Shown here: positions 49,685 to 58,175 of the stretch, in pieces
Numbering within the stretch: position 1 is the first letter of the stretch
Layout of the letters: the number at the start of each line of letters is the position of its first letter
NCBI RefSeq assembly: GCF_024359545.1
Contig: NZ_JAKQZG010000009.1
Location: forward strand, 1 to 64,000
DNA length: 64,000 nucleotides
From: Jiella marina
GTDB taxonomy: Bacteria > Pseudomonadota > Alphaproteobacteria > Rhizobiales > Rhizobiaceae
Direction of reading: 5' to 3'
Notes under the pieces: generated by a model
Told to the model about the DNA's origin: nothing
Databases searched by the model: none
Seen by the model: the letters and a program-made list of their open reading frames with translations, nothing else
Program-made: the position numbers and the translations under genes

Positions 49685-49802
49685 ATTGCCGCAACTACGC
49701 ACATAAATTAATGATTATAACGATTTAGATGAAATGCCGTCTGCGGTTTGTACCCACTCCGCGTACCCAAGCGGCTACCACTTCACAAATGTCATAGATC
49801 GT

Positions 49803-50159
49803 CTACCGCTTTATAGCGGGACACAGTTCGGGGTTTGCGCGACGTTGGAGCAGTATCATGGCAGCGGCTCGACTACGTTCAAGTTCGACGAATTTATCTG
49901 CAAGCGAATACTCTGGCGGCGTGGTCTGGTCTCTTTTGGCATGATACCAGTACGCTTCAAGCTTCTCTGATTGGCATACACCTTCGGCTGCGGTAACCGT
50001 GTCGATCAAACTATAACAATCCGCTGCAAAATCCTCTGCAGCGTCTTCTAAGCATACCGCGTATTTTCGAGGAGCATTGTCGCTCTTTGCTTGTGCCCCA
50101 GCCATTGACGGCATGAAAATAACAGGCATCGCCAGCAAACAATTCTTGTATTTAGCCAT
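49803..50159 (-). CDS. Exported hypothetical protein, island cargo
   Basis: A 118-residue protein with a signal peptide (KNCLLAMPVIFMPSMAGAQA). The mature part has four cysteines (YAVCLED, ADCYSL, GVCQSE, ELCPAI) and resembles small lysozyme-inhibitor-like exported proteins only in general style. I do not recognise the family. The DNA is AT-richer than the core. It converges on the tRNA. Confidence 0.6.
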   Translation of the reverse strand: MAKYKNCLLAMPVIFMPSMAGAQAKSDNAPRKYAVCLEDAAEDFAADCYSLIDTVTAAEGVCQSEKLEAYWYHAKRDQTTPPEYSLADKFVELERSRAAAMILLQRRANPELCPAIKR

Positions 50160-50198
50160 TTTTCCAAATCCACCGAAAAAACTAAGCTATACGCGATC

Positions 50199-50802
50199 CT
50201 AAGTGCGCGGCTGTCCCATTGGCAAGCTCGACGCGGGTCGCTCCTGCTTCAGGATGCCAAAGACACTTGCGCGACCAATACCAAGCTGCGCGGCGATCTT
50301 ATCTGCGGACAGCCCGTCGGCCTTCAAGCGAACCACATCATCCGCCCGCCTTGCGTCGCGCGGTCGGCTGTCTGCCCTTATAAACCCCCTTGGACTTCGC
50401 CTTGGCGATCCCCTCGCGTTGCCGCTCCCACATCATTTCGCGCTCGAACTCTGCAACTGAGCCCAGCACATTCATCATGAGCGTTCCCGTGGCATTGCTG
50501 GTGTCGAGGTTCATCGCGAGGATGCGGAGCGTCACGCCCTTGGTGTCTAGGCGCTCCCTCAGGTTCACCAGATCGCGCACAAAGCGAGCGAAGCGATCGA
50601 GCTTGGTGACGACGAACACGTCCCCCTCCCGAACATACTCGAATGCAGCCTCAAGCTGGGGGCGCTCCTTTGATACCGACGAGATTTGCTCGGCGAATAT
50701 CTTGGTGCATCCGGCAGCCTCCAGTTCCTTCTTCTGAGCGCCCAGACCGGCCTCTTGATCCACCGTCGACGTGCGAGCGTATCCGACGATTGCGTTGGCC
50801 AT
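50199..50802 (-). pseudogene. Frameshifted serine recombinase (resolvase/invertase)
   Basis: The first 154 codons encode the catalytic domain of a small serine recombinase: VGYARTSTVDQ with nucleophile Ser12, VTKLDRFARFVRDL, and SVAEFEREMMWERQREGI. The frame then ends at GRQPTARRKAGG. The expected C-terminal helix-turn-helix (LKADGLSADKIAAQLGIGRA) continues in another frame to a TAG at 50199-50201. The break is a 4-bp tandem duplication (CGCC twice on the plus strand, 50343-50350); removing one copy restores a family-length protein of about 197 residues. Such enzymes resolve or invert mobile elements. Confidence 0.85.
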
Positions 50803-51376
50803 AACGATCAGCCTCCAGTCTCAAATGACACTTCAAAGGACCGGTTCCTGACACCGCCGCCGGGGGAACACATTGTCGAAGCATATACGTAAATGGCCCG
50901 ACAAATTTTTCCAAAAAGGTCGCAGGGACTGCGAAAGCTCTTGGCCGAATGCAACTGTCGCTGTTGGGCCGAAAGGAGACGGTCACCAGTGTGGGCGACG
51001 GTCACCCGAAACCCTCATTTGCTTGATCGCCGACCTTCAACGCTCTTTCCGGGCGGTTCTGTCACGTTTGGATTGTCCAACAGCCCCTCACCCATGATGG
51101 GCGGGCCTCGTTAAAATTTGAAGCGCGGGGTGTATCCAATTCTCACCTATTGGGGTCTCAGTTCTCCTCGGCATGGACACGTCTTGAAACGCTTTTAACA
51201 AGGTTCTTTGAAGCGCTTAACGCAGCGGAATTCCGTGCTATGATGGCTTGCAATACGCTCCGTCTCAAAGACAGTCGATTTTGTAACGATCAGCGGCTTG
51301 CTCCAATTGAGCAGGGGCTTTTGTGTTCCTTGCGGACTCGGAGATGATTGGAGCGATTGTCGATCGGAGGAGAAGC
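50803..51376. other. Non-coding gap within the island
   Basis: About 570 AT-richer bases between divergent genes. No frame has a recognisable motif or ribosome binding site. The right half contains the paired repeats at 51184-51221 and the leader of the ClpP-like gene. Confidence 0.45.
51184..51221. promoter_or_regulatory. Paired direct repeats upstream of the ClpP-like gene
   Basis: TTGAAACGCTTTTAAC (51184-51199) and TTGAAGCGCTTAAC (51208-51221) are imperfect direct copies 24 bases apart, the second containing the palindrome AAGCGCTT. They lie about 160 bases before the gene start and could bind a regulator. Confidence 0.35.
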
Positions 51377-53050
51377 ATGATCGACGGTTCTCTTCCGCGC
51401 CAGCGTGATCGACGCTTCGGTCGCGCGCTTCTGGGTAGTTTCCTGATTGTCGTTGCAAGCGGCGTCTCGGCGAGCGCCGCCGATATCGAGCTCGTCATGG
51501 CAGGGCCTGTTGCATCTCAGGATGGGGAGGTCATTCGCGGATGTAATCTAAGACTGTCTGGCCCGATTGGTTCAGGAGATGCGCAAGCCCTCGAGACGGC
51601 ACTGGAGGACTATCCAGCCTGGTCCCAGAGACAATCGGCGATCTCCGACCTTCCCCAACCTCCCATCGATGCTCCTCCGCCGCTGGTTCTCTGTCTCGAA
51701 GGTCCTGGCGGAAACTACGCTGAAGCGGTTCGCCTTGCTCGGATCGTCAGGACAAAGGCGATCGGCACGCATGTCGAGCCCAACAGGACATGCGTGTCGG
51801 CCTGTGCGCTGACCTTTCTTGCCGGGACGGTTCGATACTATGAGGGCGAGATCGGCCGCTGGCGCTTCATCGCACCGAGTGCTCGGCTGGGTTTCCATGC
51901 GGTGTCGCTGAACATTGCCGAGGGCGACTATGACGCGCGAGCTGTGGCGCAAGCCTATGCACTGGCGTCGGAAGCGATCGGTGATCTCGTTTCCCTGCTG
52001 CAGGTGGGCGAGGGATTGGTCGGCGGCGGCGGTTGGCTTGAGCCATCGCTCGTCGCGACCATTCTTTCCACCCCGAGCACGACCATGCGCTACGTCGAGA
52101 CCGTGGAAGACGCGGGGCGCTGGGGCATTTCGATATCGCCATTGCCACCCGCTTCGGTAGACGCCCGCTCTGCCAGCATCGCGTGCCATAACGCCTTCGC
52201 CTGGTCGGACATCGACACCGGCGCACCGTTCTACGACGTCGACGGCGGTCGCCGGGCGGCTGAGGATTTCCGGGCAGAAGCTTATCCGTTTAACGACCAA
52301 TCCCGCCGCGAGACAGGTTTCCAACTCCCCTTTAACGAGCTTCGGAATGTCAACTGTCGCGCGGTCGTTTCAGGACTTCGCCCGGAGATACACAATACGA
52401 GCGACGCCACGGGCGGTGGACCGGCGCTTGCCAGCGGTTGGCTGGCCTTCTACCCGCATGACAGAGCCATCGCGACGCTTTCGCTCGGGGACTCCCATGA
52501 GATGTTGGCCAAGCCGGAGACCAGTGGCAGCGGCGGGAATGCGACCGCACCGGCAGAACTCAGCAACTTGGTCTCACAAGAGCCGCCCTCCCAGGTCGAT
52601 GGAGAGTGCCGCAATGGCATGCAATGGACAGGCGGTTGGGCGGGCGCTGCGCTCGTCGAGGCCATCGCCCATGCCAGTTACCGGACATGTAATGGAGACG
52701 CTGGGGCGGTCGTTCGTCTCGAATGCGACCACAAGACCGGTGATATCACCATGACTGTCCTGCCCCAATTCCTCGCCGAGTCGCGCGCCGACCCCCAAGA
52801 TATCGAGATCACGATCGACGGCACGCCGATCAGGCTCGCTCGACAAAAGGGTCCGAGCAGCAGCGATGTGGGCGTTTTCGGGGTCGGACGGGGAAGTGGC
52901 CTGATCGAACGCCTCAAGCAGGGCAGTGGAGCACGGGTCGATGTCGGAATCGCCACGTTTGAATTTCACCTGACCGGCTCATCTCGAGCGATCGAGGCGA
53001 TGAACGCGGCGTGCACGGCTCAGACCGCAAAGCTGAACGAGCGGCCATGA
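51377..53050 (+). CDS. Exported ClpP/crotonase-fold protein (COG3904-like)
   Basis: A 557-residue protein starting MIDGSLPRQRDRRFGRALLG after GGAGGAG, with a signal peptide ending near SASAAD. Residues about 55-200 look like the periplasmic ClpP-like group: LVLCLEGPGGNYAEAVRLA, then HVEPNRTCVSACALTFLAG, where Ser141 takes the place of the ClpP nucleophile. The C-terminal third, with paired cysteines, is of unknown type. Peptidase activity is not proven. The stop overlaps a small WGR-like frame. It is the main plus-strand gene of the island. Confidence 0.75.
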   Translation: MIDGSLPRQRDRRFGRALLGSFLIVVASGVSASAADIELVMAGPVASQDGEVIRGCNLRLSGPIGSGDAQALETALEDYPAWSQRQSAISDLPQPPIDAPPPLVLCLEGPGGNYAEAVRLARIVRTKAIGTHVEPNRTCVSACALTFLAGTVRYYEGEIGRWRFIAPSARLGFHAVSLNIAEGDYDARAVAQAYALASEAIGDLVSLLQVGEGLVGGGGWLEPSLVATILSTPSTTMRYVETVEDAGRWGISISPLPPASVDARSASIACHNAFAWSDIDTGAPFYDVDGGRRAAEDFRAEAYPFNDQSRRETGFQLPFNELRNVNCRAVVSGLRPEIHNTSDATGGGPALASGWLAFYPHDRAIATLSLGDSHEMLAKPETSGSGGNATAPAELSNLVSQEPPSQVDGECRNGMQWTGGWAGAALVEAIAHASYRTCNGDAGAVVRLECDHKTGDITMTVLPQFLAESRADPQDIEITIDGTPIRLARQKGPSSSDVGVFGVGRGSGLIERLKQGSGARVDVGIATFEFHLTGSSRAIEAMNAACTAQTAKLNERP

Positions 53051-53169
53051 GTGCGCAGTTCAACCTCATGGAGAGTTTGGCGGCATCCCTGCCGCCGCGG
53101 CTCTATCTGTGCCGGGTCAATTTCGAGCGGCGCATGTCGCGGTTCTACGTCTTGGCGATCGAGCGCTGA
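53047..53169 (+). pseudogene. Short WGR-domain-like stub
   Basis: A 40-codon frame overlapping the ClpP-like stop by four bases (ATGA). LYLCRVNFERRMSRFYVLAI resembles the first strands of WGR domains (pattern L-x-R-I-x5-M-x-RFY), but it stops before the Trp-Gly-Arg core. It is either a truncated WGR gene or a small coupled peptide. The match is by eye only. Confidence 0.4.
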
Positions 53170-53306
53170 CGGGGTGGGAGTCGATGTGTGAACTGGCGCC
53201 GGGGGCCAACGCCGATCGGCGCGGGGTCACATTGCTAAGCGTCTGAAATAGGAGCGGAGCGCACCATGAAACGGGGTCATAGTGTTTCGCCGAACCAAAC
53301 GCGGGG

Positions 53307-53684
53307 CTAACCTTGAGCGCCGAGCGCCCGTTTGAGCGCTTTCGTGATCTCACTTGCCTGTGCGGGCTTCTCGCACCGGGGGATATGCTCGAAACGGGCC
53401 GGGATGGAAGACGTGTCGTACCCGGTCGTGAAGACGAAAGGCACCTTGCGTTCCACCAGCCTGTCGGCTGCAGGGTAGACCATTTCGCCGCGCAGATTGA
53501 TGTCCAGTACGGCGGCGTCGATGTCGGCGGTCTTTTCGAGCAGGTCGAGGACCCTGTCGAGAGAGGGAACCGGTCCAAGCACCCTAGCTCCGACGGCGGC
53601 GAGTTCAGTGGCGAGCTGATCGGCCATCATGTATTCGTCCTCCGCGACGAGGACGTTTCGTTCTCGCAGGTCAAACTCCGTCAC
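53307..53684 (-). CDS. Single-domain response regulator
   Basis: A 125-residue receiver domain with no output domain. Acidic pocket VLVAEDEYMM, phospho-acceptor Asp in AAVLDINLRG, Thr in FVFTTGYD and Lys in RCEKPAQ are all present. It starts with GTG at 53684, with CAGGAG upstream, overlapping the end of the kinase ATPase fragment by 14 bases. Its partner is presumably the adjacent HWE kinase. Confidence 0.88.
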   Translation of the reverse strand: MTEFDLRERNVLVAEDEYMMADQLATELAAVGARVLGPVPSLDRVLDLLEKTADIDAAVLDINLRGEMVYPAADRLVERKVPFVFTTGYDTSSIPARFEHIPRCEKPAQASEITKALKRALGAQG

Positions 53685-54060
53685 GTCGATCTGCTCCTGT
53701 GCGTTTGGAAACAGGGATCGAGATCGTACAGTGTACTCCCTCGACACCCATCTCGAGGCATGTCCTGGCATTGAGCTGGTAAGGCAGCGCCCGTTCGATC
53801 AGTTCGCGGCCCTGGCCCGTCCCCGTGGGCGAAGCGCCCTGCGGAGGCATCGTCACACCGCTCTCGCGCCAGTCGATGTGCAGCCACGGTTCGGCTGTCT
53901 CTTCCGGCTGTTCGTATGTCCATCTCACATCCAAGCGCCCGGCAGGCTGCCCGATGGCACCGTATTTGACAGCATTGGTCATGAGTTCATGCAGGGCCAT
54001 TGCGAGCGTCTGCACGGTGGAGGACCGCAGAAGGATGCCCGAAGGGCCGTCCAGGGTCAC
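53671..54060 (-). CDS. HWE kinase ATPase domain, separate reading frame
   Basis: A 129-residue frame holding the catalytic ATPase half of an HWE histidine kinase: N box MALHELMTNAVKYG, the W-x-E motif in HIDWRESG, and G box TGTGQGRELIERALPYQL. Its GTG overlaps the stop of the upstream kinase gene (GTGA). It has no Shine-Dalgarno of its own. It is either the frameshifted C-terminus of that kinase or a translationally coupled partner subunit. Confidence 0.75.
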   Translation of the reverse strand: MTLDGPSGILLRSSTVQTLAMALHELMTNAVKYGAIGQPAGRLDVRWTYEQPEETAEPWLHIDWRESGVTMPPQGASPTGTGQGRELIERALPYQLNARTCLEMGVEGVHCTISIPVSKRTGADRRDGV

Positions 54061-57000
54061 GCGGTGAGAATCGCCCCGATCGTCAGGAATTCCGCCTCGA
54101 GCAATTCGTCGAAGCTCACCCGGTCGTGCTCTTCCAGCCGGGACAAGAGCCGCTGCGCCCGTGTCAGGGCTTCCAGACGAGTGCGGAAGCGGGATCGAAA
54201 GTCGGCAATGTCCGCGCTCGTGCGCGCCGTCTTGTCGGCGACTGACTGCACGACCCCGATCAGGTTCATCGTGCGGTGCTGCAATTCGCCGATCAGCACT
54301 CTCTGGCGCTCCTCCATTTCGCGCCGCTCCGTCATGTCGGCGATGGCCCCAGCCATCCGCACTGCTGATCCGGATTCATCGTAGAAGAACCGGCCGCGGG
54401 CAGAGAGCCAGTGCACGGACCCGTCGGGGTGGACGACGCGGAATTCGTGCTCGTATTCGACGCCGGTCTCCTGCGCTCGGCGCAATGTCGCCTCGGTTTC
54501 CTCGCGGTCCTCGGGGTGGATGCGCGCCGCCCAAACCTCGTAGCTCGGCGTCACTTCGCCGACATCATAACCTTCCATCCGGAAATGCTCGTCCGACCAG
54601 TGCACGACGCCAGTCCGCAGGTCCCAGTCCCAGAGTCCCAGGCCGCCGACCTCGACGGCGCTGCGCAGTCGCTGCTCGCTCTCACGCATGGCCATTTCGG
54701 CGCGTCGGCGCCCCGTGACGTCGGTGATCGTTCCCCGCAACCGGCTCGGGACGGGACCGGACGGGCCGGTGCTGCGCTCGATGCTCCCCTTCATCTCGAC
54801 CCAACGGATTTCACCGGTGGGACGGACAATCCGGTGCTCATAAGATAGACTGTTGCCGCCCTTTGCCGTAAGCAGCCGTTCAGCCATCCCGTCGAAGCCA
54901 GCCCGATCCTCGGGATGGATGAAGTCCGGCGTACTGCCCGCAGGGGGTGGCTCGGCGTCGGGCGGGTAGCCGACGATCTCCCGCATCTCTTTCGACCAGT
55001 AGCAGTAACCGGTCCGGAGATCGCAGTCGAAGATTCCGATATTGGCAGCGCTGGTCACGTCCCTGAAACGTTCCTCGCTTTGCTCCAGGGTCTTCTGCGC
55101 CTGGCGCTGCTCGATGAGGTCGGCCGCCTGCCGGGCGAGGAGATCGAGAAAACGCAGTTCGCTGTCGCTCGGCCGATGCCGCGCCGCCTGCCAATGCGTG
55201 TTCAACATACCGATCGGCACGCCGGTCCGCGAGACAAGCGGCGTCGCCTGCGCCGAGTGATAGCCGGCATCGACATGCATCAGGCACGCCGCATCGGTTC
55301 CGTCGTCATCGAAATCAATGAGTGTGCGCTGCCCGGTCCTGAGCGCAATTCCGCAGGCGGTTCGGCTGTCGGCGTCGACGCGGTGGAAGTGATCCGTCAT
55401 GTTGCGCTCGAACCCCCGCGCCACCAAGAGGAGGAGCGAATTGGTCACGGGGTCATAGAGCTGGACAGTCCCCGCGTCGGCGCCGGTGATGGCAATCGCG
55501 GCGGACAGGATTTCCTCGTGGATCGCCGGCAGGCTCTCTTCGGTGACCATGCGTTCCGCCAGATTGCGCAGCAGGGTCGTGCGCTCCAGCTCGACCGCCA
55601 TCTGTTTCTGGCTGTCGCGCAAGGCCGCTTCCGCGCGGGCGCGCTGAACCGCTGCCCAGATACGCTCGGCAACGGCTTCCACCAGCGCGACTTCGGCATC
55701 GGTCCATATGCGGGGCTGAGTCTGGTGGACATTGATGTTCACGAGGAAACGGCCGGCGACCACCAAGGGTACACTCAGGCCGGCCCTGATTCCGATGGCC
55801 GCGAGCGCCCCGAGATCGGACCGGGCGTATGGCGGTTCCCCGACATCGTCGTAACGAACCGTCTTGCCTGCCCGCAGATCGTCCAGCAGCGGCCCGCTGA
55901 AATCCCTCAGCTTCAAGACAGTGGGGTGGGGCTGCTCACCTTGTGCCGCCCAGCCTGGGCGAATATTCGCGACACCGGCCCCCTCGTCGATCTCCGCAAA
56001 GACGACGCGGGAAGCCGCCAGCCGTTCCCCGAGCATCCGGCTGGCGACGGAAATGACCGCCTCCGCGTCCTCCGCCGCACCGAGCCGGTCACTCAATTGC
56101 AGCAGAAAGGCCTGCCGCTCCTCGCTCTCGCGCCGGGCTTCTTCAGCCGCCTTTCGCACGGAAATATCGCGCCAGAACACCGCCAGGCCCTCGGAGACCG
56201 GGTAAGCGCGCATCTCGAGCCAGTTGATCTTGCCGCCGGGCCATTCGTAGCGATGCTCCAGGGAGACAGGCGTCTGCTCGGCCAGCGCATGCTTGTAGAG
56301 CCGGCCGAGTTCGGTGTCTTCGGAGCCCGGATAGACCTCCCAGTGGGTCCGGTCGCGGATGTCTTCAAGCGAGCGCCCGTCGAGCCGCAGTGCCGCCTCG
56401 TTCTGGGTGATGATCCGAAAATCGTGGTCCATCAGACCGAAAGCCTCGTCCATGCCGTTGAGCACGTTGCGAAGCCGGGCGTCGGTGCGGCGGGCGTCCG
56501 TCCTGTCCTCGATCGCCAGCAGGATGAGCTGCAAGTGGTCGACCCTGCGCGCATTCAGAACCATCGTCCGCCAGCCGATCTCCTCGAACTCGTGCTCGAC
56601 CCGGAAATCGTTGAATGCATCATTGTCAGGCAGCACGCTTTCCAGCAGATCGCGGAGCTCGGGAATGTCCCACTGGCCGTTGCCCAGGTCGTAGACCTTG
56701 CGCCCCTTGGTCTCGGCGGGGTCGACCTTGAACGTCTCGTAGAAGGTCTCGTTCGCCGCCTCGACGCGCAGATCGCTGGTGAGGATCAGGAGCGGGTCGC
56801 GCGAGGCGTCGACGATCTTCTCGGCGAGTTCCTTCTGCCCCTCCAGTTCCTCGCGCGCCCGCTCGCGCTCGGTGAAATCCTCGAACGAAAGCAGGATGCT
56901 GTCGTCACGGTCGTCGCCCTTCATCCGGTAGGCATTCAGGAGCATGACACGACGGCCGATCTGCTCGAACTCGTGCTCGACGCGGTAGTCCGTCACCTCC

Positions 57001-57272
57001 CCGCTATTCGGGAGGATGTCTTCGAGCAATCGTTTGAGTTCGGGAATGTCCCACTGGCCGTTGCCCAGGTCGTAGATCTTGCGCCCCTCTGTCTCGGCTT
57101 CATCGACATCGAAGGCAGCATAGAAGGCACGGTTTGCACGTTCCACGGAAAGCGCGCCGCTCAGCACGATCAGCGGCTGGCGCATCGTCCGAAGGATCGC
57201 CTCAAGGTACAGGTGGTCCTGCTGTTCCTCCTGCAACAAGTCGGCCGTCCCGCTGGGGCCGAAATCTATCAT
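54057..57272 (-). CDS. Multi-PAS/GAF HWE histidine kinase, lacking its ATPase domain in frame
   Basis: A 1071-residue soluble sensor. Approximate layout: PAS1 20-140, PAS2 145-265, PAS3 268-385, GAF1 395-545, GAF2 560-720, PAS4 735-860, PAS5 870-990, then the HWE dimerisation/phosphoacceptor helix (LIGELQHRTMNLIGVVQ, His near 1004). It stops at FLTIGAILTA, exactly where the ATPase domain should begin; that domain is in the next frame (53671-54060). PAS1 and PAS2 share nearly the same sequence (KIYDLGNGQWDIPEL and KVYDLGNGQWDIPEL). No membrane segment is seen, so it senses cytosolic signals such as redox or light. Confidence 0.85.
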   Translation of the reverse strand: MIDFGPSGTADLLQEEQQDHLYLEAILRTMRQPLIVLSGALSVERANRAFYAAFDVDEAETEGRKIYDLGNGQWDIPELKRLLEDILPNSGEVTDYRVEHEFEQIGRRVMLLNAYRMKGDDRDDSILLSFEDFTERERAREELEGQKELAEKIVDASRDPLLILTSDLRVEAANETFYETFKVDPAETKGRKVYDLGNGQWDIPELRDLLESVLPDNDAFNDFRVEHEFEEIGWRTMVLNARRVDHLQLILLAIEDRTDARRTDARLRNVLNGMDEAFGLMDHDFRIITQNEAALRLDGRSLEDIRDRTHWEVYPGSEDTELGRLYKHALAEQTPVSLEHRYEWPGGKINWLEMRAYPVSEGLAVFWRDISVRKAAEEARRESEERQAFLLQLSDRLGAAEDAEAVISVASRMLGERLAASRVVFAEIDEGAGVANIRPGWAAQGEQPHPTVLKLRDFSGPLLDDLRAGKTVRYDDVGEPPYARSDLGALAAIGIRAGLSVPLVVAGRFLVNINVHQTQPRIWTDAEVALVEAVAERIWAAVQRARAEAALRDSQKQMAVELERTTLLRNLAERMVTEESLPAIHEEILSAAIAITGADAGTVQLYDPVTNSLLLLVARGFERNMTDHFHRVDADSRTACGIALRTGQRTLIDFDDDGTDAACLMHVDAGYHSAQATPLVSRTGVPIGMLNTHWQAARHRPSDSELRFLDLLARQAADLIEQRQAQKTLEQSEERFRDVTSAANIGIFDCDLRTGYCYWSKEMREIVGYPPDAEPPPAGSTPDFIHPEDRAGFDGMAERLLTAKGGNSLSYEHRIVRPTGEIRWVEMKGSIERSTGPSGPVPSRLRGTITDVTGRRRAEMAMRESEQRLRSAVEVGGLGLWDWDLRTGVVHWSDEHFRMEGYDVGEVTPSYEVWAARIHPEDREETEATLRRAQETGVEYEHEFRVVHPDGSVHWLSARGRFFYDESGSAVRMAGAIADMTERREMEERQRVLIGELQHRTMNLIGVVQSVADKTARTSADIADFRSRFRTRLEALTRAQRLLSRLEEHDRVSFDELLEAEFLTIGAILTA

Positions 57273-57457
57273 CGCTCCACCCTGCAGTTGAGCGCATGAT
57301 AGTGCGTTTCGCGCTCACGGTACAATCTTGCACCCTGCTTGAGAGTACGGTCTCAGGAACCTCCCGGCTTGGCGGGGATCTGCTTATGCAGCGCCCGGTC
57401 TGGAGACATCCGGGATCACGGGAAAGCCGAGGCGAAACATGGAACGACCCGCCGCGG

Positions 57458-58129
57458 TTACGGCTCCACGGTTCCGACCTTCTCCGTCAACGGCACGCGG
57501 ATGGTGCAGCGGAACCCATCCTGCTCGAACACGAACACCGTCCGGGCGTCGAGTTCGTAGCGGAGCATCTTTGTCAGCACTTCCATTCCGAAACCGTAGT
57601 GCGTGGGCTGCTCCACGCCGGTTGCATCGCGCTCCTGCCATGTCAAAGTCAGGGTCGTGTCGGTTTCCTCCTCCACAACGCTCCATTCGACATCGAGCCG
57701 TCCCTTCCGGGTGCCGAGGTCGCCATGTTCCACGGCGTTGACGGCGAGTTCATGAATGGCCAGCCCGAAGACCTGCCCGCCTCTGGCTTTCAAGATCACC
57801 CGGGGCCCGGTCAGCGAAACCTGCTCGCCTTCGCCGGCCCTGTAGAAGGACAACTCGTCGGCGATCAGCTTGTGCAGGTCGACGCCTCCGCTTTCGTCGG
57901 CTTGCGCCTGGGCACGGGCGAGTGCATCCATGCGATCTTCCACATGGCCGACATACATTTCGATGTCGCGTTCGGTCTCTGTCGACTTGCGGATGATCAT
58001 CCGCAGCATCGCCACGGTGCTGCGCAGCCGGTGCCGAAGTTCACCCGGAGCATCACGCTGATCGAGAAGACGCCGGAGCCGCCTGTTGTCGGCCTCGAGT
58101 TCGGCGAGGCGCGTGGTGAGATCGCTCAT
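57458..58129 (-). CDS. Small soluble HWE/HisKA_2-type histidine kinase
   Basis: A 223-residue kinase with an N-terminal coiled coil (LAELEADNRRLRRLLDQ), a phosphoacceptor region GELRHRLRSTVAMLRMII, an N box LAIHELAVNAVEHGDLG and a W-x-E motif in LTWQERD. There is no sensor domain beyond the coiled coil. It lies 185 bases upstream of the large PAS kinase on the same strand and may cross-talk with it or share the response regulator. Confidence 0.85.
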   Translation of the reverse strand: MSDLTTRLAELEADNRRLRRLLDQRDAPGELRHRLRSTVAMLRMIIRKSTETERDIEMYVGHVEDRMDALARAQAQADESGGVDLHKLIADELSFYRAGEGEQVSLTGPRVILKARGGQVFGLAIHELAVNAVEHGDLGTRKGRLDVEWSVVEEETDTTLTLTWQERDATGVEQPTHYGFGMEVLTKMLRYELDARTVFVFEQDGFRCTIRVPLTEKVGTVEP

Positions 58130-58175
58130 GGGATGTCTCGTCAGTCGCTTCGGTTCAACGAAAGATGGCGATGCA

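Noticed and set aside
54915-57299. 794-codon plus-strand frame opposite the PAS kinase
   Set aside because: Antisense shadow of a gene with clear PAS, GAF and HWE motifs.
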